DNA of 64,000 bases from Nicoliella spurrieriana (GCF_023380205.1 NZ_CP093361.1:930001-994000); one strand, 5' to 3'; counted from the first letter of the stretch, positions 27,013 through 36,798 are shown. Translations and numbers: made by a program. The notes: generated by a model not told the origin, from the letters alone.

Positions 27013-29307
27013 ATGGCCGACTCGATTAAAGAATATGAACAACACCACTTAGACGTGGTGGAAGATGAAATTGTAACCCAAAAGCATAAATTTGAAATTA
27101 GTGTCAAAAAAGCTGAACAAGATGAAAATGCAATTCAAGATAATTTTTATAATGATGTCCGGCTAAATTCCGGAACCTACAGTGGACTAATGGACACCTC
27201 GGTGTCGATTCGTCAACAACAACAACTGCTAGATGAACGGCAAAATAGCTGGAACAACGCCACCGCCCAGGTTGAAAAATTAAAGCGGCTACAGGTACGG
27301 CCCTACTTTGCCCGCATTGATATTCACGAGCATGGCGAGAATCGTGATGAAACGATTTACATTGGCTTAGCTTCACTGGCCGATTCGCCGGACCACTACC
27401 TAATTTACGATTGGCGCGCCCCAATTTCTAGTATCTACTACGAAAATAAGTTGGGAGCGGTTAAATACATGACTCCCGATGGCGAACAAACCGTGGATGT
27501 AAAGTTAAAACGGCAGTTCCAAATCGAAAATGGTAAGATTAAGACCATCTTTGATACCGATGCTGCAATCGGTGATCAACTGTTGCTCAATAACTTGAAT
27601 AACCAGTCAAGCACTAAGATGAAGAGCATCGTAACGACCATCCAACGCGAGCAAAACCAGATTATCCGGGATACTAAATCAGACCTACTATTCGTCCAGG
27701 GAGCTGCTGGATCCGGAAAAACAGCTGCAGTGCTACAACGAGTGGCGTTTTTACTTTATCGCTACCGGGGCAATTTAAGTTCCTCCCAGGTGATTTTATT
27801 TTCACCTAACCAGTTGTTCAATGACTACATTAACCAGGTCTTACCAGAACTGGGCGAACAAAACATGGTTCAAATGACGTACTACCAATACGCTAGCCAC
27901 CGGTTACCGAATCTGGAAGTGGAAAACCTATCCCAACGCTTCTTGGAGGATAATTCCGGTGCGACCCATAAACGTAAGATTAATGACTTTAAGAGCAGCC
28001 TGGCATATTTTGATGCGGTCAGTCAGTATGCTGAGAGCCTGAATCACACCGGGATGCGGTTTAGAAACATTAAATTTCAGGGCAATGTTTTATTTAGTAA
28101 GGAATTAATTCAATCCATCTACTACGGCTTCAACGATAACTACAACCTTAGAAACCGGATTGACGAGACCCGTGAAGCACTAGTGAAACGCTTGAATCGG
28201 CGCATCAAGTCCGAAGTAAAGGCCAAATGGGTCGAAAGTGCCATCCAAGACCTAAGTGATGAACAACTGCGGACGCTTAGAATGAGCCACCCCGATGAAT
28301 TTGCCGACCCCGATGCTGAATACCGCTTTATCGCTAAACACATCGTCATCGGTGCGTTCAAGCGGGTGCATAAGCAAATTATTCATAACCGCTTTTTGAG
28401 TATCAACCAACAAACCGTGGACATGCTTCGTCAGATGCCCCAATTAATTGATTTAAGCCACCATCAAATTACCAATGAAGAATGGAAAGCGGGGATTAAT
28501 TCGACCATCAAGGGCCTTAAAAACGGCCAAATTTCAATGGCTGACGTCTCAGCGTACCTCTACTTGTACGATCGAATGACGGGGCGCCACGTTAACCGCG
28601 ATATTCGCTACCTCTTCATTGATGAAGTCCAGGATTACACGCCATTTCAATTGGCCTTTTTAAAGTATAACTTCCCCCGGGCCAAGTTCACGTTATTAGG
28701 CGACTTGAATCAAGCTATCTTTACCCATGTGAATAGCCAGACGATGATGAATGATTTGGCAACCATGTTCGATCCAGAACAGACCCGGGTGATTGAATTG
28801 AACAAGTCGTACCGTTCGACCGAACAAATTACCGATTTTAGTAAGTACCTCCTGGGCAGCGATTCAAAGATTGAATCGTTCGCCCGGCAGGGAGCATTAC
28901 CCATGGTAACGGTCGCTAAGGATCACGACGCAGCACTGACTGCACTCGAACAAGTTATTCAAAGTGAGCCCGGCGAAACGATTGCCATCATTGGAAAAAC
29001 CCTATCTGATTGTAAGCAGCTGAGTGCACACCTTGATCAACGCGGGGTCAAAAACAACCTATTGCGGACTGAGAACCAGCGGTTGACCAAGGGGGTCTTG
29101 GTGATTCCATCCTACCTTGCCAAGGGGCTTGAATTTGATTCCGTTGTAATGTGGGATGCTTCAAAGCAACGCTACCAAGCCGAAGATGACCGGCAGTTAG
29201 TCTATACGATTTGTACCCGGGCAATGCACGACTTGACCGTCATTGCTACTGGTGAACTATCGCCATTGTTCAATGCGGTGCCAAAGCAACGCTACCAGGT
29301 CAAATAG
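27013..29307 (+). CDS. helD: HelD-type superfamily 1 helicase-like RNA polymerase factor
   Basis: 764 residues. An N-terminal coiled-coil (residues 1-95) of the type that inserts in the RNA polymerase secondary channel, then the HelD signature YIGLASL and DWRAPISSIYYE, Walker A GAAGSGKT (230-237), Walker B-like FIDEVQDY, and a C-terminal motif with KGLEFDSVVMWD. In Bacillus and mycobacteria HelD removes RNA polymerase from nucleic acids and recycles it. SD GAGGAGA. The coaA gene follows after 9 bases, so they are cotranscribed. UvrD-type DNA helicase is the alternative reading, but the N-terminal region favours HelD. Confidence 0.9.
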   Translation: MADSIKEYEQHHLDVVEDEIVTQKHKFEISVKKAEQDENAIQDNFYNDVRLNSGTYSGLMDTSVSIRQQQQLLDERQNSWNNATAQVEKLKRLQVRPYFARIDIHEHGENRDETIYIGLASLADSPDHYLIYDWRAPISSIYYENKLGAVKYMTPDGEQTVDVKLKRQFQIENGKIKTIFDTDAAIGDQLLLNNLNNQSSTKMKSIVTTIQREQNQIIRDTKSDLLFVQGAAGSGKTAAVLQRVAFLLYRYRGNLSSSQVILFSPNQLFNDYINQVLPELGEQNMVQMTYYQYASHRLPNLEVENLSQRFLEDNSGATHKRKINDFKSSLAYFDAVSQYAESLNHTGMRFRNIKFQGNVLFSKELIQSIYYGFNDNYNLRNRIDETREALVKRLNRRIKSEVKAKWVESAIQDLSDEQLRTLRMSHPDEFADPDAEYRFIAKHIVIGAFKRVHKQIIHNRFLSINQQTVDMLRQMPQLIDLSHHQITNEEWKAGINSTIKGLKNGQISMADVSAYLYLYDRMTGRHVNRDIRYLFIDEVQDYTPFQLAFLKYNFPRAKFTLLGDLNQAIFTHVNSQTMMNDLATMFDPEQTRVIELNKSYRSTEQITDFSKYLLGSDSKIESFARQGALPMVTVAKDHDAALTALEQVIQSEPGETIAIIGKTLSDCKQLSAHLDQRGVKNNLLRTENQRLTKGVLVIPSYLAKGLEFDSVVMWDASKQRYQAEDDRQLVYTICTRAMHDLTVIATGELSPLFNAVPKQRYQVK

Positions 29308-29316
29308 GGGGTCATG

Positions 29317-30240
29317 ATGAGCAAACCAATTAATTACTATTCCTTTACTAAGGAGCGGTGGCGTGAGTTTTATAAGACTAAGTCCGTTCCGGTAACACAA
29401 AACGGCTTGAAGCGTGTGAAGGCGTTTAACGATGAGATCTCACTACAGGATGTACAAGACGTCTACATTCCGTTGGTTCATTTACTGCGGTTACGGACCG
29501 ATAGTTTTGATCAATGGCAGACCACACGAGCCCAGTTCTTACAACAACCGGCTCGCAAGATTCCGTTCATTATTGGAATTTCCGGTAGCGTTGCGGTTGG
29601 AAAGTCAACGACTGCCCGCTTATTGGAACTATTGTTGTCATACTTTTTAAAGGATCGCAAGGTACAATTGATCACGACCGATGGTTTTTTGTACCCGACT
29701 GAAGAACTCAAGCGGCGGGGCATTTTGAATCGGAAGGGGTTTCCGGAAAGCTATGATATGGCCCGCTTAATTTATTTTTTGGACCAGGTCAAAGATGGGC
29801 AAAAAGACGTTAAAGCGCCGGTGTATTCCCATGATGTATACGATATTATCCCGAATCGTTATGATATTATTGACCGCCCCGATATTTTGATTATTGAGGG
29901 CATCAATACGTTACAGTTGCCTAGTAATCAACAGATCTACGTTAGTGATTATACCGATTTTTCCATCTACATTGATGCTGACTCGAAATTAATTGAGAGT
30001 TGGTACCTGGACCGCTTCAAAAAATTAATGGATACGGCATTCATGAACCCATCGAATTATTACTATGATTATGCAACTGGTGATCGAAATGAGGCACTAC
30101 AAATGGCGAAGCGGGTCTGGCGCGATATTGACCTGCCAAATCTAAATGATAATATTTTACCCACCCGGAGTCGGGCCGATATGATCATTCATAAATCAAA
30201 TCAGCATATCATCGATGAACTATTGTTACGAAAATACTAG
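29317..30240 (+). CDS. coaA: Type I pantothenate kinase
   Basis: About 307 residues. P-loop GSVAVGKST (90-98), the type I CoaA signature, followed by TTDGFLYPT and KGFPESYD. Phosphorylates pantothenate, the first step of coenzyme A synthesis. Two ATGs lie together at 29314 and 29317; the GGGGG SD ends at 29311, so the second is better spaced. Directly downstream of helD. Confidence 0.96.
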   Translation: MSKPINYYSFTKERWREFYKTKSVPVTQNGLKRVKAFNDEISLQDVQDVYIPLVHLLRLRTDSFDQWQTTRAQFLQQPARKIPFIIGISGSVAVGKSTTARLLELLLSYFLKDRKVQLITTDGFLYPTEELKRRGILNRKGFPESYDMARLIYFLDQVKDGQKDVKAPVYSHDVYDIIPNRYDIIDRPDILIIEGINTLQLPSNQQIYVSDYTDFSIYIDADSKLIESWYLDRFKKLMDTAFMNPSNYYYDYATGDRNEALQMAKRVWRDIDLPNLNDNILPTRSRADMIIHKSNQHIIDELLLRKY

Positions 30241-30248
30241 AATTTAAT

Positions 30249-30283
30249 TTGACCTTGACCTAGTTTATCGATTATTATTATTA
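30249..30283 (+). promoter_or_regulatory. Candidate promoter for guaA
   Basis: Tandem TTGACC hexamers (30249 and 30255), each followed at 17 bases by TTATTA. No purine riboswitch or hairpin is visible in this 90-base gap. Confidence 0.45.
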
Positions 30284-30328
30284 ATAAATAGTAGAAAACA
30301 GTTTGCATTAATTGAAAGGGTGTATGGC

Positions 30329-31885
30329 TTGGCTAATATTGATTTATCATCATTTGATAAAATCTTGGTATTAGACTTTGGTAGTCAATATAATCAATTG
30401 ATTACCCGTCGAATCCGTGATTTGGGCGTTTACTCAGAATTAAAACCCCATACGATGACTGCTGAAGAAATTAAGGAATGGGGCCCAAAGGGGATTATCT
30501 TCTCCGGAGGTCCTAATAGTGTTTACGATAAAAACTCCCTTCGAGTGGATCCAAAGGTGTTCGAATTAGGGATTCCAATTCTAGGGATTTGTTATGGAAT
30601 GCAATTAATGGCTTACACCCTAGGTGGTGGTGAAGTTGAATCTTCCAACGGTCAGTATGGACATGCTGAAATTGACGTCACCGAACATGATAAACCAACG
30701 TTATTCTCAGGACTCCCTGAAAAACAACCCGTTTGGATGAGTCACGGTGACCTGGTCACCAAGGTACCGAATGGATTTGAAAGTGTTGCTACGACCGCTG
30801 AATGTCCAATTACTGCCATGCAAGATGACGCACGGAAATTCTATGGAGTCCAATTCCACGCTGAAGTGCGGAATACCAAGTATGGTAATGACATCTTAAA
30901 GAACTTTGCGTTTAACATTTGTGGTGCTAAAGCGAACTGGACGATGGATGATTTCATTGACCTGCAGGTAAATAGCATCCGCAAAGAAGTTGGCGACCAA
31001 AAGGTCATCTTGGCCCTTTCCGGGGGCGTGGATTCTAGCGTCGTGGCTGCATTATTGAACCGCGCGATTGGTGATCAACTAACTTGTATCTTTGTTGACC
31101 ATGGTTTGATGAGAAAGAACGAACCAGAGCAGGTAATGAAGGCCTTAAATGAAGATTTAGGGGTAAACATCATTAAGGTTGACGCTCAACAACGTTTCTT
31201 AAGCAAGTTGGCAGGGGTTGCCGACCCAGAACAAAAGCGTAAGATCATCGGGAAGGAATTCATTGAAGTCTTTAATGACGAAGCTTCTAAGCTCAAGGAC
31301 ATTAAGTTCTTAGCTCAAGGGACGTTGTATACCGATGTGATCGAAAGTGGGACCGATACTGCCCAAACCATCAAGTCACACCATAACGTAGGTGGACTAC
31401 CTGAAGACATGCAGTTTAAGTTGATCGAACCACTCCGGAGTCTCTTTAAGGACGAAGTACGGGTACTTGGTAAGAAGTTAGGAATTGCCGATGATTTAGT
31501 ATGGCGCCAACCATTCCCAGGGCCTGGCCTTGGAATTCGGGTGATTGGTGCAATTACCGAAGAAAAACTCCACTTAGTGCGTGAGACCGACGCCATTTTG
31601 CGTGATGAAATTGCGAAGGCCGGGCTACAACGTGAAGTTTGGCAATACTTTACCGTTCTTCCTGGTTTTAAGAGTGTTGGGGTAATGGGCGATGGCCGGA
31701 CCTATGAATACACGATTGCAATTCGGGCCGTTTCATCAATTGATGGGATGACCGCTGATTTTTCACAGATTCCATGGGATGTGCTATCTAAGATTTCGAC
31801 TCGGATGGTAAATGATGTGAAGGGGATTAACCGGATTGTGTATGATATTACTAGTAAGCCACCTTCGACCATTGAATGGGAATAA
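30329..31885 (+). CDS. guaA: GMP synthase (glutamine-hydrolysing)
   Basis: 518 residues from a TTG start at 30329, placed 8 bases after SD GAAAGGG; a GTG at 30320 is in frame but overlaps the SD. Glutamine amidotransferase domain with Cys88 in GICYGMQ and His in GVQFHAEV, then the ATP-pyrophosphatase domain with P-loop SGGVDSS, and the C-terminal dimerisation domain ending KPPSTIEWE. Converts XMP to GMP. In the family the amidotransferase His motif is commonly HPEV; here it reads FHAEVR. Ends at a bidirectional terminator. Confidence 0.97.
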   Translation: MANIDLSSFDKILVLDFGSQYNQLITRRIRDLGVYSELKPHTMTAEEIKEWGPKGIIFSGGPNSVYDKNSLRVDPKVFELGIPILGICYGMQLMAYTLGGGEVESSNGQYGHAEIDVTEHDKPTLFSGLPEKQPVWMSHGDLVTKVPNGFESVATTAECPITAMQDDARKFYGVQFHAEVRNTKYGNDILKNFAFNICGAKANWTMDDFIDLQVNSIRKEVGDQKVILALSGGVDSSVVAALLNRAIGDQLTCIFVDHGLMRKNEPEQVMKALNEDLGVNIIKVDAQQRFLSKLAGVADPEQKRKIIGKEFIEVFNDEASKLKDIKFLAQGTLYTDVIESGTDTAQTIKSHHNVGGLPEDMQFKLIEPLRSLFKDEVRVLGKKLGIADDLVWRQPFPGPGLGIRVIGAITEEKLHLVRETDAILRDEIAKAGLQREVWQYFTVLPGFKSVGVMGDGRTYEYTIAIRAVSSIDGMTADFSQIPWDVLSKISTRMVNDVKGINRIVYDITSKPPSTIEWE

Positions 31886-31902
31886 TCAATTTACATTAAA
31901 TT

Positions 31903-31944
31903 AAAAAATGGAACTGATATGTGAGCATATCGGTTCCATTTTTA
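31903..31944. terminator. Bidirectional terminator, guaA / proA
   Basis: AAAAATGGAACtGATATG / CATATCgGTTCCATTTTT; convergent genes. Confidence 0.92.
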
Positions 31945-31946
31945 GT

Positions 31947-33191
31947 TTATTTTCTAACCTGGCCATTCCCATTGATGATGTACTTGTATGAGGTGAGTGC
32001 TTTAAGACCCATCGGCCCCCTCGCGTGGAGTTTTTGAGTTGAGATGCCAATCTCAGCCCCAAAGCCAAATTCGAAGCCGTCCGTGAACCGTGATGATGCG
32101 TTCACGTACACACACGCTGCATCGACTTGCGTTTGGAATTGCGTACCAGCTTGGTAGTTATCAGAAACAATGACTTCGGAATGGTGGGTACCATACTGGT
32201 TGATCCATTGAATTGCCTGTTCTTCTGAATCAACCACCTTAATGGCAATGATCAATGCATTGTATTCAGTGGACCAGTCCGCCGTATTGGCCGGAATCAC
32301 ATCGGGAACGATCTGTTGAGTGGCCGCATCCCCACGCACTTCAACACCGTGCTTGCGTAAGCTAGCAACGATTTCTGGTAACATTTGAGCAGCAACGGAG
32401 CGGTGAATTAACACCTTTTCAATCGAATTACATACCGATGGCCGTTGCACCTTTCCGTTAATGATGATATCGAGTGCCATCTGAGCATCGGCAGCTTGAT
32501 CGACATAGATATGGCAGTTTCCAGCGCCGGTTTCAATCACCGGAACGGTTGCGTTTTTGACGACGGCTTGAATTAACCGCGCGCTCCCGCGGGGAATCAA
32601 AACGTCAATGGAGTCGGTCAACTCCATGAACTGTTGGGCTAACTCGTGTGAAGGGTCCGGAATAATTTGAATGATGTTCTCATCGAGCCCATGCGCTTTT
32701 AATACCTGCCGCATTAAGTTTGCCAAGGTGATGTTAGAATGAAGTGACTCCTTACCGCCCCTTAGGATGACGGCGTTGCCGGATTTAAAACATAGTCCGG
32801 CAGCGTCAATCGTTACGTTCGGACGGGCTTCATAAATCATGCCCACCACCCCCAGTGGGACCCGTTGTTTAATGACCCGCAGGCCGCTTTCGGTTTCCCA
32901 GCCCCCGTCAATTTCAGCGATGGGGTCCGCTAGTTCAGCTAGTGAACGCAAACCGTGGGCCATATCAGCGATTCTAGTTTCAGTAAGGGTCAAGCGGTCT
33001 ACGAAGCGGGGTTCGATCTGTGAATTGGTTAGGTCGCGTTGGTTAGCGGCTAAAATGTCTGCTTGGTGTTGTTCTAGTGCATCTGCAAATGCTAACAGCA
33101 GCTGGTTCTTTTGGTGCGTGCCCATGGCACTGATTACGTAGCTAGCCTGTTTGGCGCGGTGGCCAAGTTCAATTAAATCATTTTGATTCAT
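31947..33191 (-). CDS. proA: Glutamate-5-semialdehyde dehydrogenase
   Basis: About 414 residues from the ATG at 33191 with SD GGAGGG; the longer frame adds 14 residues inside proB. Aldehyde-dehydrogenase fold with catalytic Cys in RPSVCNSIEKV, NADPH-binding RGGKES and C-terminal HARGPMGLKALTSYKY typical of ProA. Reduces glutamyl-5-phosphate to the semialdehyde in proline synthesis. Its start overlaps the end of proB by 14 bases, so translation is coupled. Confidence 0.96.
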   Translation of the reverse strand: MNQNDLIELGHRAKQASYVISAMGTHQKNQLLLAFADALEQHQADILAANQRDLTNSQIEPRFVDRLTLTETRIADMAHGLRSLAELADPIAEIDGGWETESGLRVIKQRVPLGVVGMIYEARPNVTIDAAGLCFKSGNAVILRGGKESLHSNITLANLMRQVLKAHGLDENIIQIIPDPSHELAQQFMELTDSIDVLIPRGSARLIQAVVKNATVPVIETGAGNCHIYVDQAADAQMALDIIINGKVQRPSVCNSIEKVLIHRSVAAQMLPEIVASLRKHGVEVRGDAATQQIVPDVIPANTADWSTEYNALIIAIKVVDSEEQAIQWINQYGTHHSEVIVSDNYQAGTQFQTQVDAACVYVNASSRFTDGFEFGFGAEIGISTQKLHARGPMGLKALTSYKYIINGNGQVRK

Positions 33192-33999
33192 TGTTACGTC
33201 CCTCCGGTCTCTCGGCGCTAAAGTAGGTTCCAACGTTTGCGCCGCTAATTAATTGATTGATAATGGATGGGTCTTGGCCATTTAAGATGGCCATGGCCCG
33301 ATGATTTTGCAGAATTAAATCAGCTGCATTTAATTTGGTTTCCATCCCTCCAGTGCCGAATTGCGAACCATGGCCGCCAGCGACCGAACGAAGTTGTTCG
33401 GTAATTGCCGGGATCCATTCTAATAGTTTTGCATCGGGATGTTTCTTGGGGTTGGCATCGTATAAGCCATTAATGTCTGATAGGATGATTAATAAATCAG
33501 CATTTACAAAGTTGGTGACGATGGCAGCCAATTGGTCATTTTCACCAAATGTCGTCCGGTGGTCAAATTCATCCACTGAGATAGCATCATTTTCGTTGAT
33601 GATTGGGATGACGTTGTTTTTTAGAAGCGTATTAATCGTCTTTAATACGTTTTGACTGCTCTTAGGATAGTCGACAACGTCGCGGGTCAAGAGTAGCTGG
33701 GCTACCGTTTGGTCGTGGGCTTTAAAGTGATCAGCGTAAATGTCCATTAATTCACTTTGACCGATGGCAGATAGGGCTTGCAATTCACCAATTTCACTTG
33801 GCCTAGTGTGCATCCCGACCGTGTGCATGCCGACCCCGACCGCACCGGAAGTGACCAGGAGGACTTCTAAGCCGGCCTGGTTCAATCCACTTAAGACCGC
33901 AGTTAATGATTCAATGACGTCCTTACGAATATTGCTATCGGCATCGATGATTGAGCTTGTGCCAATTTTGATAACAATTCTTTTATATTTAGTTTTCAT
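33178..33999 (-). CDS. proB: Glutamate 5-kinase, short form without PUA domain
   Basis: 273 residues from the ATG at 33999 (SD AAGGGAACC); the frame could start 18 bases earlier without support. Amino-acid kinase fold: KIGTSSI near the N-terminus, LVTSGAVGVG, NENDAIS, and GTGGMETKL binding ATP. Phosphorylates glutamate, first step of proline synthesis. The C-terminal PUA domain of E. coli ProB is absent, as in several lactic acid bacteria. Feedback by proline is set in the kinase domain, so it may still be regulated. Coupled to proA. Confidence 0.95.
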   Translation of the reverse strand: MKTKYKRIVIKIGTSSIIDADSNIRKDVIESLTAVLSGLNQAGLEVLLVTSGAVGVGMHTVGMHTRPSEIGELQALSAIGQSELMDIYADHFKAHDQTVAQLLLTRDVVDYPKSSQNVLKTINTLLKNNVIPIINENDAISVDEFDHRTTFGENDQLAAIVTNFVNADLLIILSDINGLYDANPKKHPDAKLLEWIPAITEQLRSVAGGHGSQFGTGGMETKLNAADLILQNHRAMAILNGQDPSIINQLISGANVGTYFSAERPEGRNNESK

Positions 34000-34282
34000 A
34001 ATATTGGTTCCCTTCATTCTTTGGTATCTAGTTTACTTTAATTATCGTAAATGCTCAACTAGTAAACACTGTTAGCATGGGATTTAGTGGCAAAGGATTC
34101 TTATTTATTTGACATTTGTCCCATTGGCTGTTAACCTGATACTTATAATTTAAAAGTGAATATAAAATAAACTAAATTACGTATTTAATCATTAGGTTTT
34201 CTTAAATAGCTAGTTCCATTTAATTTAATTTGACTTGGGATGATGCTAAAATGAATCAAATCATGATGAAGGGATTGATTAA
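34000..34282. other. Intergenic region between divergent proB and a small orphan gene
   Basis: AT-rich. A TATAAT at 34144-34149 and a TTGACA at 34109-34114 are visible but are 29 bases apart and do not form a standard promoter pair. No T-box, hairpin or ORF with an SD is seen. Confidence 0.4.
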
Positions 34283-34615
34283 ATGAGTTCATGCATGTAT
34301 CGGACCGCTGAAGATAGCGCGTTCAACAATGTCTGTCGTGATGTCCAAAACCGTTTGGATCGCGGACTGGAGAATGCTAATTTTATTTACTACACTAGCT
34401 ACCGCCGTTTAATTGGATGGCTCAAAAGTTACCATCCGGAAGTGAAGGTGGATTACTATCGACTCGCCGGAATCCATGTTGAGGAACGGGATAACCAATT
34501 AATGGCTAAGGATAGCAATTCGAATTGGCATCCATTTAGTGCTCGCGAATTCGATGCAATTGCTCAATACATTAAGAAGCACTTCGTCAAACCAGGTGTA
34601 ATTATAAATAGCTAA
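34283..34615 (+). CDS. Small hypothetical protein, 110 aa
   Basis: Not recognised. SD AAGGGAT before the ATG and a strong terminator after it argue for a real gene. Soluble, mixed charge, rich in Tyr and Asn, with three Cys-free C-terminal thirds and two Cys near the N-terminus (SSCMYR, NNVCRD). Predicted mostly helical; no signal peptide or membrane segment. It forms a single-gene unit. Confidence 0.65.
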   Translation: MSSCMYRTAEDSAFNNVCRDVQNRLDRGLENANFIYYTSYRRLIGWLKSYHPEVKVDYYRLAGIHVEERDNQLMAKDSNSNWHPFSAREFDAIAQYIKKHFVKPGVIINS

Positions 34616-34620
34616 TTACG

Positions 34621-34648
34621 AAAGACTGCAATTTGCAGTCTTTTTTTG
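34621..34648 (+). terminator. Terminator after small orphan gene
   Basis: AAAGACTGCAAATT-type stem (AAGACTGCAA / TTGCAGTCTT) with seven T. Confidence 0.92.
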
Positions 34649-34660
34649 ATATGATAATAC
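34633..34660 (+). promoter_or_regulatory. Promoter overlapping the preceding terminator
   Basis: TTGCAG (34633-34638), 16-base spacer, extended -10 TGATAATAC (34652-34660). Transcription would start near 34667, downstream of the only ATG of the next gene. Confidence 0.5.
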
Positions 34661-35574
34661 TTGGAAGAAAAGAAGAGGGGCAGACGCATATCGAATTAGA
34701 ATGGCAGTACCAAAATCAATCTGGGAACACACTAAAGAGTTTTTTGAAACAACACGGGATTAGCCACCGGATGTTTTTATCACTACGAGCCACCGGTGAT
34801 TTCAGGGTCAACGACCGTTCCGTGACCAGCAATGTGGCACTACACCCAGGTGACGTGGTTAAAGTTAGCCTCCCTGCTGAAAGTAGTGATCCCAACGTGG
34901 TTGCCAGTTCGCAACCGCTGGACATTATCCATGAAGATGCTAACTGGTTAGTGGTCAATAAACCAGCGGGTCTAACTTCGGTGCCGGGACCTAGTAATCG
35001 ACAGGACACGTTAGTGAATCGCATTAAGGGGCACTTGCTTGCTGAAGGCAGCCAGGACCTAAGACCACATTTAATTACCCGTTTAGACCGGTTTACTAGT
35101 GGGGTGGTATTAGTTGCCAAGCATCGGATTGCCAATAGTCTAGCTAACCAGCAGGTCATGAACCATGCGATTGAAAAGCACTACTTGGCATTGGCCCAGG
35201 GGGCATTTGATGATGAACACGGGCTGATCGACTTTCCAATCGGTAAGCAGGATGACGAGATCAAACGCCATCGAATGGCAGCTGGGCAATCTGCTAAGAC
35301 CGAATACTGGGTCGTTAAACGCTTTAGCGACTATACCCAGTTGCTTTTGCAATTGCATACCGGTCGCACCCACCAAATTAGGGTCCACCTAAGCGAAACG
35401 GGGCACCCGTTGTTAGGGGATCAATTATATGGCGGCCCCTTAGATGCGGGCATTGATCGGCAGGCATTGCATGCGTGCTCAATAAAATTTTATGATCCGT
35501 TTAGTGAGCGGTTCGTGCAGTATGAGGCACCAATTCCAAATGATATCGCAGTTTTAATTGATAGGGAGGACTGA
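34651..35574 (+). CDS. RluA/RluD-family 23S rRNA pseudouridine synthase
   Basis: About 307 residues from the ATG at 34651, or about 294 if translation starts at codon 34690. N-terminal S4-like domain (TLKSFLKQHGISHRMF...VNDR), then the catalytic domain with HLITRLDRFTSGVVLV, whose Asp is the catalytic residue, and TGRTHQIRVHL. Isomerises uridine to pseudouridine in large-subunit rRNA; exact site not known. The start is odd: the ATG has no SD, while AGAGGGG (34674-34680) is followed at 9 bases by ATC (34690), exactly where the family N-terminus begins. Followed 2 bases later by the DUF1003 gene. Confidence 0.9.
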   Translation: MIILGRKEEGQTHIELEWQYQNQSGNTLKSFLKQHGISHRMFLSLRATGDFRVNDRSVTSNVALHPGDVVKVSLPAESSDPNVVASSQPLDIIHEDANWLVVNKPAGLTSVPGPSNRQDTLVNRIKGHLLAEGSQDLRPHLITRLDRFTSGVVLVAKHRIANSLANQQVMNHAIEKHYLALAQGAFDDEHGLIDFPIGKQDDEIKRHRMAAGQSAKTEYWVVKRFSDYTQLLLQLHTGRTHQIRVHLSETGHPLLGDQLYGGPLDAGIDRQALHACSIKFYDPFSERFVQYEAPIPNDIAVLIDRED

Positions 35575-35576
35575 CC

Positions 35577-36341
35577 ATGGGGGATGAAAATGGGGATGCA
35601 CAATGCATCGTTGATGGCAAGCGCTATCCAGTGGAAGCGGGGATGTATTTACATGAGTTAAGGCGGCCCCTATACAACCAAATTAAAAATGAACACCGGA
35701 CTGCCACTCCGCAAAGCTTTATTTGTAACCACCACCTGTTGGATTACCGCATTAATCGAATTGATCAGATGATTCATTCGGATGATTTGCATAATCAACG
35801 GATTAACCGCCGGTTGACCAAGGCCCTTCAAGATGATAATTATGAAGTGACCGATGTGAATAAGGTGTTAAGTGATCAACAAACGTTTGGGGAGCGCGTT
35901 GCAGATGGGGTGGCCCGGTTCGGGGGTAGTTGGACGTTTATTTTAATCTTCGTTGCCATTCTAGCAACGTGGATGGTATTGAACGTGACACATTTATTTG
36001 GGGTGAAGTTCGACCCGTATCCATTTATCCTGTTAAATTTATTTTTGAGCTGTATTGCAGCGATTCAGGCTCCGATTATTATGATGAGTCAAAATCGGTC
36101 TGCTGATCGTGATCGAATGGATGCTGAAAATGACTTCCATGTTAATTTAAAGTCTGAGCATGAATTGCGCATCTTACATGCAAAATTAGACCACTTAAAC
36201 CAAAGTCAAATGCCACATACGCTAGAAATTTCACGGCTTCAATTGGAAATGATGGGTGAAATTCGTGGTGAAATTGAAAAATTAAGAATGGAACACATTA
36301 AGTTAAATCAATCTAAGGAGGATTCAGAACATGCAAGATAA
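35577..36341 (+). CDS. DUF1003 family membrane protein
   Basis: 254 residues. Soluble N-terminal part with two Cys, then two membrane helices (WTFILIFVAILATWMVLNV and PFILLNLFLSCIAAIQAPII) and a cytosolic helical C-terminus (NRSADRDRMDAENDFHVNLKSE), the pattern of DUF1003. The family is uncharacterised. SD GGAGG in the end of the pseudouridine synthase gene; C-terminus overlaps the next gene by 11 bases. Confidence 0.85.
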   Translation: MGDENGDAQCIVDGKRYPVEAGMYLHELRRPLYNQIKNEHRTATPQSFICNHHLLDYRINRIDQMIHSDDLHNQRINRRLTKALQDDNYEVTDVNKVLSDQQTFGERVADGVARFGGSWTFILIFVAILATWMVLNVTHLFGVKFDPYPFILLNLFLSCIAAIQAPIIMMSQNRSADRDRMDAENDFHVNLKSEHELRILHAKLDHLNQSQMPHTLEISRLQLEMMGEIRGEIEKLRMEHIKLNQSKEDSEHAR

Positions 36342-36726
36342 CATTAAACTAGGCGATTCAGGATTTGATAAGATGCTGTTCATTTTGGAAAAGCCCATTA
36401 CGAAGGCTAACCATAAATATTACCGATTTGATAATGAGGAAATGCAAGAAATTACCGACGGCGTTTGGTCAATGCCGGCCTACATGAAGGAAGACGATGA
36501 TTACAGCCTCTTTTTTATCTTCACCCAAATTGAATCTGGTGAAACGGTGGTGGCATTTTCAGAGGGCCATCTTGATGGCAAGCAGTTTCGACTTTCGACC
36601 CCAATGCCGTCTGGGGAGGGCTTAAATCATCTGGTAAGCCATGATGAAGAAACTGCCGGTCGGATTCTACATTTCTTAAATCAAATCTCCAAGGCAGCCG
36701 AAGGTAATTGGCGCATGGTGCAATAG
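36331..36726 (+). CDS. Small acidic hypothetical protein, 131 aa
   Basis: Not recognised. Soluble and acidic, mixed alpha/beta in appearance, with no membrane segment or signal. A perfect SD (AAGGAGGAT) sits inside the DUF1003 coding end, with an 11-base overlap, so it is translationally coupled to that gene. Ends in a clear terminator. The coupling suggests a partner for the DUF1003 membrane protein, which is inference only. Confidence 0.75.
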   Translation: MQDNIKLGDSGFDKMLFILEKPITKANHKYYRFDNEEMQEITDGVWSMPAYMKEDDDYSLFFIFTQIESGETVVAFSEGHLDGKQFRLSTPMPSGEGLNHLVSHDEETAGRILHFLNQISKAAEGNWRMVQ

Positions 36727-36727
36727 T

Positions 36728-36761
36728 AAAAACCACTTGATGATTGGATCAAGTGGTTTTT
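36728..36761 (+). terminator. Terminator of pseudouridine synthase-DUF1003 operon
   Basis: AAAAACCACTTGAT / ATCAAGTGGTTTTT, perfect 14-bp stem. Confidence 0.93.
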
Positions 36762-36770
36762 AATTTACTG

Positions 36771-36798
36771 TTTACAAAATGATTGATGCACGTATAAT
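36771..36798 (+). promoter_or_regulatory. Promoter for the CDF transporter
   Basis: TTTACA, 16-base spacer, TATAAT, about 30 bases before the ATG. Confidence 0.6.

Noticed and set aside
30241-30328. Purine riboswitch before guaA
   Set aside because: The gap is too short and lacks the conserved junction elements and a terminator.
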